From assembly GCA_045577495.1 (NCBI GenBank), contig JAZNIK010000002.1, positions 1 to 22,514 on the forward strand: 22,514 bases of DNA, given 5' to 3'. A program made the position numbers and the translations under genes. The notes under the pieces were generated by a model. It saw only the letters and a list, made by a program, of their open reading frames with translations, ran no database searches and was not told the DNA's origin. Below are positions 1-8,105 of the stretch, piece by piece. Source of the DNA: UMGS1279 sp045577495. Its GTDB lineage: Bacteria; Bacillota; Clostridia; Oscillospirales; Acutalibacteraceae. How positions within the stretch are numbered: the first letter of the stretch is position 1; each line of letters begins with the position of its first letter.

Positions 1-2
1 AT

Positions 3-2123
3 ATAGATTTCCCTTTTACCTTTATACATAAGTGCGCACAAGCCTTTGATGTGGAAATGACACAATTGCTTGAAGGTAAGTCAGCAAAGCTTTCAAGCTA
101 TACAGTAACCCGTAAGGGTGGTGGACAAAAAACCGCTAAAGAGGATGGTATTGATATCACCAACCTGGCTCCTAAATTCAAGGACAAAATAGCCGAGCCG
201 TATTATGTTAGATATGAATATTCCGCTTCTCAACAAAATAAACCTATTCACCTCACCAAACACTCGGGTCAGGAATTCGACCTGATTCTTAGCGGCTCAC
301 TTAAGGTGCAAATTGGCGAGCATATTGAGGTTTTGCACGAGGGCGATAGTATTTACTATAACAGTTCCACTCCCCACGGTATGATTGCGATTGATGGTAA
401 GGACTGCGTATTTTGTGCGGTTGTTCTTCCGGGAGAGGATACTAAAGAAGAGGTTGTTCGCAAAAGCATTGCTTCTGCAAAAAAGAGCGAACAACTTGTC
501 TGCGAAAAGTTTGTTGAAACTGTTGAGGATGAAGAAGGCTCCTTGCAGGAGATTAAGTTTAAAAACACCGATAGTTTTAACTTTGGCTTTGATGTTGTAG
601 ATTGTATTGCAGATAAATACCCCGAAAAACTTGCGATGCTTCATGTTGATAAATTTATGACCGAGCGTCGATTTACCTTTAAGGATATAAAACGCGCAAG
701 TAATCAGGTGGCAAACTATTTCACCTCGCTTGGCATTAAGCGTGGAGATAAGGTAATGCTCGTTCTTAAGCGTCATTATCAATTTTGGTTCTGTATGACT
801 GCGCTTCATAAATTGGGTGCAGTGGCAATTCCTGCAACTAATCAGCTTAAAGAACACGATTTTGAATACCGATATAACGCTGCAAATGTTAAGGCAATTG
901 TGTGCACCGCAGATGGCGATACTGCAGAGATTGCCGAAAGAGCGGCTAAAAACTGTAGCCAAGTAGAAAAACTTGTTTTGGTTGGTGGCTCGAGTGATGG
1001 TTGGCACGATTTTGATAGCGAATACAAGTTGTTTTCGGGCAAATTTGAGCGTAGCGAGGATACATCAAGCGGAAATGAAGATGCGCTTATGTTCTTCACT
1101 TCGGGAACCACAGGTAATCCCAAAATGGCTCTTCACGCTCATACCTACGCTTTAGGTCATTTTGTAACGGCTAAATACTGGCATTGTTGTGAGCGTGATG
1201 GTTTGCATCTTACAATCTCCGATACTGGCTGGGGAAAATCCCTTTGGGGCAAACTTTACGGTCAATGGCTGTGCGAGGGCGCAGTGTTTGTTTATGATTT
1301 TGATAGATTTGATGCGGCAGATATTTTGCCAATGTTTGCTAAATATGGCATCACAACCTTCTGCGCACCGCCTACAATGCTTCGTATGCTTATAAAAGAA
1401 GATTTGTCCAACTACGACCTTTCTTCAATCCATCATATGACAACCGCAGGCGAAGCGCTTAACCCCGAAGTATTTAAGCAATTTGAAAATGCTACGGGAC
1501 TTCAGATTATGGAGGGATTTGGTCAAACCGAAACCACTCTAACCATAGCAAACTTACGCGGAACAACACCTAAAATCGGCGCAATGGGTAAGGCTTCGCC
1601 ACAGTATGATGTTTGCGTAGTTGACCCTGACGGCAATCCTGTTGCCGATGGTGAGGTTGGCGAGATTGTTATCCGCACCAACGAGCATACACCTTGCGGT
1701 CTGTTTAAAGAGTATTATCTCGACACAGAAAAAACAAACGATGCATGGTACGATGGCATGTACCACACAGGAGATACCGCGTGGCGTGATGAGGACGGAT
1801 ATTTTTGGTATGTTAGCCGTATAGATGATGTTATCAAATCATCGGGCTACCGCATTGGACCTTTTGAGATTGAAAGCGTTATTATGGAGCTTCCATATGT
1901 TCTTGAGTGCGGTGTTTCTGCTGCTCCTGATGAGGTTCGCGGTCAGGTTGTTAAGGCTAGTATCGTGCTTGTAAAGGGCACCGAACCCACAGATGATTTA
2001 AAGCGTGAAATCCAGCAATACGTTAAGACACATACCGCTCCGTATAAATATCCCAGAATTGTTGAATTCCGTGATAGCCTACCTAAAACAATAAGCGGTA
2101 AAATACAGCGTAATAAACTGTAG
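3..2123 (+). CDS. XRE-cupin-acyl-CoA synthetase fusion, copy 1 (5' partial)
   Basis: AMP-forming acyl-CoA synthetase that would activate a carboxylic acid to its CoA thioester. The reading frame is open to the left edge. The codons before the GTG at 51 encode residues (FIHKCAQAFDV) that align with the end of the helix-turn-helix in the downstream paralogue (FIYRCAMALNV). The true start therefore lies outside the window and GTG 51 is not a start. Visible order: end of an XRE-type DNA-binding domain, a cupin (HSGQEFD, then TPHGM), and an AMP-binding domain with FFTSGTTGNPK, EGFGQTET, YHTGDTAWRDEDG, SSGYRIGPFEIE and a C-terminal PKTISGKIQ whose Lys is the adenylation lysine. The ligase part resembles medium-chain/acetyl-CoA synthetases (DTGWGKSLWGKLYGQW). 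Domain calls are firm; the acid used is inferred from context, probably a branched short-chain acid. Confidence 0.9.
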   Translation: MDFPFTFIHKCAQAFDVEMTQLLEGKSAKLSSYTVTRKGGGQKTAKEDGIDITNLAPKFKDKIAEPYYVRYEYSASQQNKPIHLTKHSGQEFDLILSGSLKVQIGEHIEVLHEGDSIYYNSSTPHGMIAIDGKDCVFCAVVLPGEDTKEEVVRKSIASAKKSEQLVCEKFVETVEDEEGSLQEIKFKNTDSFNFGFDVVDCIADKYPEKLAMLHVDKFMTERRFTFKDIKRASNQVANYFTSLGIKRGDKVMLVLKRHYQFWFCMTALHKLGAVAIPATNQLKEHDFEYRYNAANVKAIVCTADGDTAEIAERAAKNCSQVEKLVLVGGSSDGWHDFDSEYKLFSGKFERSEDTSSGNEDALMFFTSGTTGNPKMALHAHTYALGHFVTAKYWHCCERDGLHLTISDTGWGKSLWGKLYGQWLCEGAVFVYDFDRFDAADILPMFAKYGITTFCAPPTMLRMLIKEDLSNYDLSSIHHMTTAGEALNPEVFKQFENATGLQIMEGFGQTETTLTIANLRGTTPKIGAMGKASPQYDVCVVDPDGNPVADGEVGEIVIRTNEHTPCGLFKEYYLDTEKTNDAWYDGMYHTGDTAWRDEDGYFWYVSRIDDVIKSSGYRIGPFEIESVIMELPYVLECGVSAAPDEVRGQVVKASIVLVKGTEPTDDLKREIQQYVKTHTAPYKYPRIVEFRDSLPKTISGKIQRNKL

Positions 2124-2131
2124 CACCATAG

Positions 2132-2160
2132 CCAAAGTATTCAAATTTGAATTGGATTTT
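2132..2160 (+). terminator. Weak possible terminator after copy 1
   Basis: A 14-nt perfect palindrome (ATTCAAATTTGAAT, 2139-2152) sits between CCAA and TTGG and is followed by ATTTT. The stem is all A/T apart from two pairs and the T run is short. It is at best a poor terminator, and read-through would meet the T-box terminator downstream. Confidence 0.25.
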
Positions 2161-2197
2161 GTAATAAGTATTTTGCACTTTAGCTAAATTAAAAGTA

Positions 2198-2226
2198 TAG
2201 ACAAATGCAAAAAAATGTGATATACT
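2198..2226 (+). promoter_or_regulatory. Sigma-A promoter of the Val T-box operon
   Basis: TAGACA at 2198-2203 and TATACT at 2221-2226 are separated by exactly 17 nt. Transcription would begin around 2233, just before the base of T-box stem I at 2243. Confidence 0.75.
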
Positions 2227-2242
2227 ATTATAAATATATAAA

Positions 2243-2513
2243 AACTTTGACGAAGAGGGCATAATCCTGCGTTTTTTTAAGAGAGATAATGGTTGGTGTA
2301 AGTTATCAAAAACGGGTTTATGTTGTAGCTTCTGAGTTGGAAGAAAGAAAGTCATTTTTGGCAAGTAGAATCTTCCCGTGATTACTGCGTAAAGGTATAG
2401 GAACTCTCAGGTTCCGAGAGTGGTAACCATAGGTTACAATTTGAGTGGTACCGCGGGCGACTTGTTTTTCAGACGCTCGTCTCAAAGTCATAACTTTGGG
2501 GCGAGTGCTTTTT
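2243..2513 (+). promoter_or_regulatory. T-box leader, specifier read as GUA (valine)
   Basis: tRNA-sensing transcription-attenuation leader. The stem I base pairs 2243-2247 (AACTT) with 2334-2338 (GAGTT) and 2252-2255 (GAAG) with 2329-2332 (CTTC). The offset between these helices carries the TGA/GA kink-turn. CATAA (2260-2264) pairs with TTATG (2318-2322), leaving a specifier loop of TT-GTA-G, so the specifier is 2325-2327, GUA. The AGAGAG...GGTTGGTG distal element is at 2281-2307. The T-box motif TGGTACCGCG is at 2446-2455; its variable base is U, matching an A discriminator as in tRNA-Val. The terminator is separate, at 2476-2513. T-box identity is certain. The codon rests on hand folding, checked only by the same geometry in the second leader. 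Confidence 0.93.
2476..2513 (+). terminator. T-box 1 terminator hairpin
   Basis: A 12-bp stem (2476-2487 CTCGTCTCAAAG with 2494-2505 CTTTGGGGCGAG, two G-U wobbles) has a 6-nt loop and is followed by T5 at 2509-2513. This is the conditional terminator that competes with the antiterminator containing the T-box motif. Confidence 0.9.
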
Positions 2514-2541
2514 AAGTCCCAAAAGGAAGGGTTTGAATAAA

Positions 2542-4830
2542 ATGGAACAAATCACTGCACTTGATTATAAGATTCAAGAAATGGCGAACCGTATAAAAGA
2601 GCTTCGCCAGCTTGAAGGCCTTTCCACCTCTGAAATGGCAATCAAAACCGATGTCAGTGAGGCGGAATACATAGAGTGCGAAACAGGTAAAAACGACCTT
2701 AACTTTGCTTTTATATATCGTTGTGCAATGGCACTTAACGTTAACGTTACCGATATTATTGAGGGTTATAGCCCAAAACTCGCATCCTATACCATAACTC
2801 GCGCAGGTAGCGGTCAAAAGGTTTCACAGGCGCACGGTATGACCTATTATAACCTTGCTTATGCCTTCCGCGACAGAATTGCCGAACCTCTTTTTGTTCA
2901 TAGCATCTATGATGAAGGCGCGCAACAAAAAGATATTGAACTGACTACCCATGCGGGTCAGGAATGCGACCTTGTAATTGAGGGTAACCTTATGGTTCAA
3001 ATCGGTGAGCACCGCGAGGTTTTAGGCCCTGGAGACAGTATATATTTTGATAGTGATACTCCTCACGGTATGATTGCGGTAAATGGTAAGGATTGTAAGT
3101 TCTATGCTATCGTTCTTAACCCCACAGGTGAGCCGATACCCGAGCTCGAACCTACTGTAAAAATCACCGATTATCGTCTTGCTGCCAGCGGTAAGAAAAA
3201 ACGTATTTATCAAAACTATATTGATACTGTTAAAAACGAAAACGGCACACCTACCTCAATCACCTTTAAAAACACCGAGAAATTCAATTTTGCATTTGAT
3301 TTGGTAGACGCTCTTGCTGAGCGTGAACCCGAAAAAACTGCAATGCTACATATTTCAAAGGATAAAACCGAGCGTCGTTTTAGCTTTAAGGATATGAAAA
3401 AGGCTTCTAATCAGGTTGCCAATTATTTCAAATCTATGGGTATTAAAAAAGGCGACCGTGTAATGCTTGTTCTTAAGCGCCATTATCAGTTCTGGTTCTG
3501 TATGTTGGCACTTAATAAACTCGGTGCGATTGCAATTCCTGCAACAAATCAGTTGCTTGTTCACGATTTTGAATATCGTTTTAATGCCGCAGGAGTATCA
3601 ACAATTATTTGTACTGCCGACGGCGATACTGCCGAACAGGTAGAAATTGCAGCCCAAAAATGTGATACTCTAAAAAACAAGCTTATTGTAAACGGCACAC
3701 GTGATGGTTGGAGAACCTTTGATGAAGAATATATTTGTTTCTCCTCCCATTTTGAACGCACCGAAGATTCACCGTGTGGCGATGATTTGATGCTTATGTT
3801 CTTCACTTCGGGTACCACAGGATATCCCAAAATTGCCGCGCACAACCATAAATATCCTTTGGGTCATTTCCATACCGCTAAATATTGGCACAATGTTGAC
3901 CCTGACGGACTTCACTTTACCATTTCCGATACAGGTTGGGCAAAAGCAATGTGGGGTAAACTTTATGGTCAGTGGCTTTGTGAGGCAGCAACCTTTGTTT
4001 ATGATTTTGACCGCTTTGATGCGGCAGATATTTTGCCAATGTTTGCAAAATACAAGATAACTACCTTCTGCGCACCACCTACAATGCTTCGTATGATGAT
4101 AAAACAAGATATTTCAAAATATGATTTTTCAAGCGTTCAGCATATGACTACTGCGGGCGAAGCGCTTAACCCCGAGGTTTATCGCCAATTTGAAAAGGCT
4201 ACAGGTCTTCAGATAATTGAGGGCTTTGGCCAAACTGAAAGCACCATGATTATAGGCAATATGGTTGGCGCATCTCATAAGATTGGTTCTATGGGTAAAC
4301 CCGCGCCTATTTACGATGTGCATATTGTTGACCCCGAGGGTAACGATGTTGCAGATGGTGAGGTTGGCGAAATTGTTGTAAGTGTAGCCGATGGCGTACC
4401 TTGTGGCTTGTTTACAGGTTATTATAACGACCAAGAAAAAACCGACGAGGTTTGGCACGATGGATATTATCACACAGGAGATACCGCGTGGCGTGATGAA
4501 GATGGCTTTATTTGGTATGTAGGTCGTGTTGATGATGTTATTAAATCATCGGGCTACCGCATTGGACCTTTTGAAATTGAAAACGTTATTATGGAGCTTC
4601 CATATGTTCTTGAATGTGGTGTTTCAGCGGCTCCTGATGAGGTTCGCGGTCAGGTTGTTAAAGCAAGTATTGTGCTTGTAGATGGCTATGAAGCTACCGA
4701 GGAACTCAAAAAGGAAATTCAAGAATATGTTAAAAAGCATACCGCACCATATAAATATCCACGTATTGTTGTATTCCGCGATAGTTTGCCCAAAACCGTA
4801 AGCGGAAAAATACAAAGAAATAAACTTTAA
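2542..4830 (+). CDS. XRE-cupin-acyl-CoA synthetase fusion, copy 2
   Basis: Complete 762-aa fusion. ATG 2542 is preferred because the ribosome site AGGAAGGG (2524-2531) is 10 nt upstream; the in-frame TTG at 2533 is too close to it. In the numbering from the TTG (subtract 3), residues ~13-76 form an XRE-type HTH (RIKELRQLEGLSTSEMA). Residues ~82-196 are a cupin (H140, E144, H178). Residues ~250-765 are an AMP-forming acyl-CoA synthetase with FFTSGTTGYPK at 423-433, EGFGQTES at 563-570, YHTGD at 646-650 and catalytic K759. It probably makes branched acyl-CoA for the oxidoreductase encoded downstream. The HTH and cupin suggest ligand-sensing autoregulation or DNA tethering, which is inference. 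It is the first gene behind the Val T-box and is closely similar to copy 1. Confidence 0.93.
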   Translation: MEQITALDYKIQEMANRIKELRQLEGLSTSEMAIKTDVSEAEYIECETGKNDLNFAFIYRCAMALNVNVTDIIEGYSPKLASYTITRAGSGQKVSQAHGMTYYNLAYAFRDRIAEPLFVHSIYDEGAQQKDIELTTHAGQECDLVIEGNLMVQIGEHREVLGPGDSIYFDSDTPHGMIAVNGKDCKFYAIVLNPTGEPIPELEPTVKITDYRLAASGKKKRIYQNYIDTVKNENGTPTSITFKNTEKFNFAFDLVDALAEREPEKTAMLHISKDKTERRFSFKDMKKASNQVANYFKSMGIKKGDRVMLVLKRHYQFWFCMLALNKLGAIAIPATNQLLVHDFEYRFNAAGVSTIICTADGDTAEQVEIAAQKCDTLKNKLIVNGTRDGWRTFDEEYICFSSHFERTEDSPCGDDLMLMFFTSGTTGYPKIAAHNHKYPLGHFHTAKYWHNVDPDGLHFTISDTGWAKAMWGKLYGQWLCEAATFVYDFDRFDAADILPMFAKYKITTFCAPPTMLRMMIKQDISKYDFSSVQHMTTAGEALNPEVYRQFEKATGLQIIEGFGQTESTMIIGNMVGASHKIGSMGKPAPIYDVHIVDPEGNDVADGEVGEIVVSVADGVPCGLFTGYYNDQEKTDEVWHDGYYHTGDTAWRDEDGFIWYVGRVDDVIKSSGYRIGPFEIENVIMELPYVLECGVSAAPDEVRGQVVKASIVLVDGYEATEELKKEIQEYVKKHTAPYKYPRIVVFRDSLPKTVSGKIQRNKL

Positions 4831-4841
4831 AGCGTGATTTA

Positions 4842-5507
4842 ATGAAGAATTTTAAAAGACTTACTTTATTTTGTGGGCATTACGGAAGTGGCAAAACCAA
4901 CCTTGCCGTTAACCTTGCATTTCATCTCCAAGAGTTGTATGGTAATGTGGTTGTTGCCGACCTTGATATTGTAAATCCGTATTTTCGAACCAAGGATAGT
5001 TCAGAGGATTTTAAGTCACGTGGTATTGAACTTATCTGTTCTGAATATGCCAATACAAACGTGGATATTCCTGCGCTTCCTGCGAATATGTACCGCCTTA
5101 CCGCCGATAAAAACATCACGGCAGTAATTGATGTTGGTGGCGATGACCGCGGCGCCTACGCCTTGGGGCGACTTGTTCCGGAAATTAAAGCAGAAAACAA
5201 CTTTGAAATGCTAATGGTAATAAACGGATACAGACCTCTTACTACCGATGCCGAATCAACCATAGAGGTCATGCGCGAGATTGAGGCAGCCTCGGGCCTT
5301 GAATTTACAGGTCTTGTTAACAATTCAAATATCGGCGAGGAAACAACAGCACAAACCGTTATAGATTCTATGAATTATGCTTATGAGGTATCTAAACTTT
5401 CAAATTTACCCATTGTTATGACAAGTGCAAAAGCAGAGCTTTATGATGAACTTCATAACAAAATAGATAATTTGTTACCATTGAAACTACAGTCAAAACC
5501 TATATAA
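4842..5507 (+). CDS. MinD/CobQ-like P-loop ATPase in the oxidoreductase operon
   Basis: 221-aa cytoplasmic NTPase. The Walker A motif is at residues 12-19 (GHYGSGKT), followed by a switch-like VVADLDIVNPYFRT and a Walker-B-like AVIDVGGDDRG. This is the SIMIBI (MinD/ParA/CobB) fold. No CxxC iron-sulfur scaffold motif of the Mrp/ApbC type is present, and there is no C-terminal membrane-targeting helix of the MinD kind. It lies 11 nt after the acyl-CoA synthetase and 14 nt before the ferredoxin subunit, so it is clearly part of the operon. Its ribosome site is weak, suggesting translational coupling. The function is not known to me. Maturation or regulation of the iron-sulfur/thiamine enzyme, or of the ligase, is a guess from position only. 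Confidence 0.8.
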   Translation: MKNFKRLTLFCGHYGSGKTNLAVNLAFHLQELYGNVVVADLDIVNPYFRTKDSSEDFKSRGIELICSEYANTNVDIPALPANMYRLTADKNITAVIDVGGDDRGAYALGRLVPEIKAENNFEMLMVINGYRPLTTDAESTIEVMREIEAASGLEFTGLVNNSNIGEETTAQTVIDSMNYAYEVSKLSNLPIVMTSAKAELYDELHNKIDNLLPLKLQSKPI

Positions 5508-5521
5508 AGGAGTTAATGAAT

Positions 5522-5728
5522 ATGGCAAAATTAACCTTTAAAACGGACTATTGCAAAGGCTGTGGATTGTGCGTTGATGCATGTCCCAAAAGCCTTATAA
5601 AACTTGCAAGTGACAAAATCAACAAAAAAGGACATCACCCCGCAGAAATCACCAACGAATCGGCTTGTGTTGGTTGTGCAGCCTGCGCTATGATGTGTCC
5701 TGACTGCATCATAAAGGTAGAAAGGTAG
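5522..5728 (+). CDS. 2-oxoacid:ferredoxin oxidoreductase, delta (ferredoxin) subunit
   Basis: 68-aa ferredoxin with two [4Fe-4S] motifs: C11-x2-C14-x2-C17-x3-C21-P and C49-x2-C52-x2-C55-x3-C59-P. It passes electrons between the thiamine site of the oxidoreductase and external ferredoxin. ATG 5522 is chosen because AAAGGAG (5507-5513) is 8 nt upstream; the ATG at 5516 is only 2 nt away and would add just two residues. It is followed at once by the alpha, beta and gamma subunits, the usual order of four-subunit KOR/VOR-type clusters. Confidence 0.92.
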   Translation: MAKLTFKTDYCKGCGLCVDACPKSLIKLASDKINKKGHHPAEITNESACVGCAACAMMCPDCIIKVER

Positions 5729-5737
5729 TGTGCATTT

Positions 5738-6799
5738 ATGGCAGATAAAATTTTAATGAAGGGTAACGAAGCTATTGCTGAGGCGGCTATAAAGGCTGGT
5801 TGTATGCATTACTTTGGTTATCCAATCACACCTCAAACTGAAGTTGCCGCATATATGGCAAAAAGAATGCCCAAAATCGGCGGTTGCTTTTTACAGGCGG
5901 AAAGTGAAGTTGCCGCTATAAATATGGTTTACGGCGTTGCTTGTACAGGCAAACGCGTGATGACATCATCTTCTTCACCGGGTATCTCACTTAAAAGTGA
6001 GGGCCTTTCATATCTTGCAGGTGCCGACCTTCCTTCTCTTGTTGTAAACGTACAGCGTGGCGGTCCCGGTCTTGGCGGTATTCAGCCCAGTCAGGCAGAC
6101 TATTTCCAAGCAACTAAGGGCGGTGGTCACGGCGACTTTAAGATGATTGTTTTGGCACCCTCTTCAGTTCAGGAGATGGCAGACCTTACAGTAAAAGGAT
6201 TTGACCTTGCCGATAAATACCGTATGACCACTATGATTCTTGCAGACGGTACAATGGGTCAAATGATGGAGCCTGTGTCGCTTGACTATGAAGTAAAAGA
6301 AACAGTTGATAAGCCTTGGGCTACTACAGGTACTAAGTTAGAGCGTGAGCATAACATTGTAACTTCGCTTTTCCTCAATCCTGATGAACTTGAAGAGCTT
6401 AATTTTGAACGCTATGATAGATATAAATACATAGAGCAAAATGAAGTTATGTATGAAGAATATTTAATGGATGATGCCGAGATTTGTATTGCGGCATTTG
6501 GTATTGCCGCTCGTGTTGCAAAAAACGCTATCAATGAGGCAAGAAAGCAGGGTATCAAGGTTGGTCTTATCCGTCCAATCACACTTTGGCCTTTCCCTGT
6601 AGCACCTTTTAAAAAGGCTGCAAATCAGGTTAAAGAGATTATTTCTGTTGAACTTTCAATGGGTCAAATGATTGAGGATGTTAAACTTGCATCTGAGTGT
6701 AAGGTTCCCGTAACACTTTGCAATCGCACAGGTGGTATGATTCCTTCACCCGAGCAGGTGTTAGAGGCAATAAAAAAAGCTAACGGAGGTGCAAAATAA
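5738..6799 (+). CDS. vorB: Branched-chain 2-oxoacid:ferredoxin oxidoreductase, alpha subunit (VorB-like)
   Basis: 353-aa alpha subunit of the 2-oxoacid:ferredoxin oxidoreductase family. It starts with the pyrimidine-binding domain (GNEAIAEAAIKAGCMHYFGYP; YPITPQTE at 28-35), followed by QAESEVAAINMVYG, SSSSPGISLKSEG and RGGPGLGG, and ends in the transketolase-C-like domain. The overall form matches proteins annotated as 3-methyl-2-oxobutanoate dehydrogenase subunit VorB. Its stop codon overlaps the next start (TAATG), giving tight coupling. The reaction is reversible: 2-oxo acid + CoA + oxidised ferredoxin to acyl-CoA + CO2 + reduced ferredoxin. A branched-chain substrate is inferred from the neighbouring aminotransferase and the Val/Leu T-boxes. 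A 2-oxoglutarate or aryl-pyruvate preference cannot be excluded from sequence alone. Confidence 0.88.
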   Translation: MADKILMKGNEAIAEAAIKAGCMHYFGYPITPQTEVAAYMAKRMPKIGGCFLQAESEVAAINMVYGVACTGKRVMTSSSSPGISLKSEGLSYLAGADLPSLVVNVQRGGPGLGGIQPSQADYFQATKGGGHGDFKMIVLAPSSVQEMADLTVKGFDLADKYRMTTMILADGTMGQMMEPVSLDYEVKETVDKPWATTGTKLEREHNIVTSLFLNPDELEELNFERYDRYKYIEQNEVMYEEYLMDDAEICIAAFGIAARVAKNAINEARKQGIKVGLIRPITLWPFPVAPFKKAANQVKEIISVELSMGQMIEDVKLASECKVPVTLCNRTGGMIPSPEQVLEAIKKANGGAK

Positions 6800-7557
6800 T
6801 GTCAGTAGTATTTGATAAACCGCACGCACTTACAGATGCACCTATGCACTACTGCCCCGGTTGCACCCACGGTATTGTTCACCGACTTGTTGCCGAGGTT
6901 ATTGATGAATTAGGCATAGAGGGAAGAACAATAGGTATTGCACCTGTTGGTTGTTCTGTTTTTGCATATAACTATTTTAACTGTGATATGATTGAAGCAG
7001 CTCATGGTCGCGCACCTGCAGTTGCTACGGGCGTTAAGCGTTCCGACCCTGAAAACAATGTTGTATTTACCTATCAAGGTGATGGCGACTTAGCCTCTAT
7101 TGGTATGGCAGAAACAGTTCATGCCGCAGCAAGAAACGAAAATATAACTATTATTTTCATAAATAACGCAATCTATGGTATGACGGGTGGTCAGATGGCG
7201 CCTACATCATTACCGGGTCAGGTTACACAAACCTCTCCTTATGGACGTGATACCGACCATTGCGGTTTTCCTATTAAGGTTTGCGAAATGCTTTCTGAAC
7301 TTGATGGTCCCGAATATTTAGAGCGTGTAACAGTAAACAACGTTAAAAATATTGTAAAGGCTAAAAAAGCTATCAAGAAGGCTTTCCAAAACCAAATTGA
7401 TGGCAAAGGCTTCTCACTTGTTGAGGTTGTTTCAACCTGTCCTACAAACTGGGGTATGACTCCTCAAAACGCACTTAAGTGGCTTGAAGAAAATATGCTT
7501 CCTTATTATCCGCTTGGTGTTTATAAAGACCGTTCAGCAAAGGAGGAAACAAAATAA
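6799..7557 (+). CDS. vorA: 2-oxoacid:ferredoxin oxidoreductase, beta (thiamine diphosphate) subunit
   Basis: 252-aa thiamine-diphosphate-binding subunit. It has the CPGCTHG motif near the N-terminus (19-25), the TPP/Mg motif GDGD at 94-97 ending in NN at 122-123, and then AIYGMTGGQMAPTS. It forms the active site together with the alpha subunit. Start and stop both overlap the neighbours by one base (TAATG at 6797 and at 7555), so alpha, beta and gamma should be made in equal amounts. The gene name follows VorB-associated nomenclature and is less certain than the function. Confidence 0.88.
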   Translation: MSVVFDKPHALTDAPMHYCPGCTHGIVHRLVAEVIDELGIEGRTIGIAPVGCSVFAYNYFNCDMIEAAHGRAPAVATGVKRSDPENNVVFTYQGDGDLASIGMAETVHAAARNENITIIFINNAIYGMTGGQMAPTSLPGQVTQTSPYGRDTDHCGFPIKVCEMLSELDGPEYLERVTVNNVKNIVKAKKAIKKAFQNQIDGKGFSLVEVVSTCPTNWGMTPQNALKWLEENMLPYYPLGVYKDRSAKEETK

Positions 7558-8087
7558 TGACTACACAAATTTTGCTTTCCGGATTTGGCGGACAGGGTAT
7601 TTTGTTTACAGGTAAATTTTTGGCATATAAAGGACTTATTGAGGATAAAAATGTTAGTTGGCTTCCTTCCTATGGTCCCGAAATGCGTGGCGGTACAGCA
7701 AGTTGTAGCGTAATTATCAGCGATGAGGAGGTTGGTTCACCAATTATTTCTGAGCCTGATGTGCTTATTGCTATGAACCTTCCTTCTTTTGAAAAATTTG
7801 AGCCTACCGTTAAAGCAGGTGGTATAGTAATCGCTGACTCCAGCCTTATCGAAACCAAAAGCACTCGCACAGATATTGACGTTCACTATATTCCCGCAAC
7901 CTCTCTTGCAAGTGAAATGGGTAAACAGTCTCTTGCCAATATGGTTATCCTTGGCAAATTGCTTTCAGTAATGGGCGAGTTTGATGAGGAAAAAATCAAA
8001 ACTGTGCTTTCAAAGGTTATTCCACCAAAAAAGGCAGAAATGCTTGAAATAAACATACAAGCCATGAAATTAGGCGCAAACAACTAA
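7557..8087 (+). CDS. vorC: 2-oxoacid:ferredoxin oxidoreductase, gamma subunit
   Basis: 176-aa gamma subunit of the pyruvate/ketoisovalerate oxidoreductase catalytic-domain family. It has the glycine-rich GFGGQGI at residues 9-15 followed by YGPEMRGGTASCSVIIS, which is typical of KorC/VorC. It completes a four-subunit enzyme of ferredoxin, alpha, beta and gamma. It is translationally coupled to the beta subunit and followed after 18 nt by the aminotransferase gene. The symbol letter varies between organisms. Confidence 0.88.
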   Translation: MTTQILLSGFGGQGILFTGKFLAYKGLIEDKNVSWLPSYGPEMRGGTASCSVIISDEEVGSPIISEPDVLIAMNLPSFEKFEPTVKAGGIVIADSSLIETKSTRTDIDVHYIPATSLASEMGKQSLANMVILGKLLSVMGEFDEEKIKTVLSKVIPPKKAEMLEINIQAMKLGANN

Positions 8088-8105
8088 TAAAAAGAGGAAA
8101 CATAA

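Noticed and set aside
297..1007. 236-aa open frame on the minus strand inside the first synthetase gene
   Set aside because: It lies wholly antisense to a strongly supported acyl-CoA synthetase, has no ribosome site or recognisable motif, and its composition mirrors the codons of the real gene.
2139..2152. ATTCAAATTTGAAT palindrome as a strong terminator or operator
   Set aside because: It is short and nearly all A/T with no proper T tract. It was kept only as a low-confidence terminator.
5738..8087. Pyruvate:ferredoxin oxidoreductase
   Set aside because: Subunit sizes and order (ferredoxin, 353-aa alpha, 252-aa beta, 176-aa gamma) fit the KOR/VOR type. The operon partners are branched-chain enzymes.
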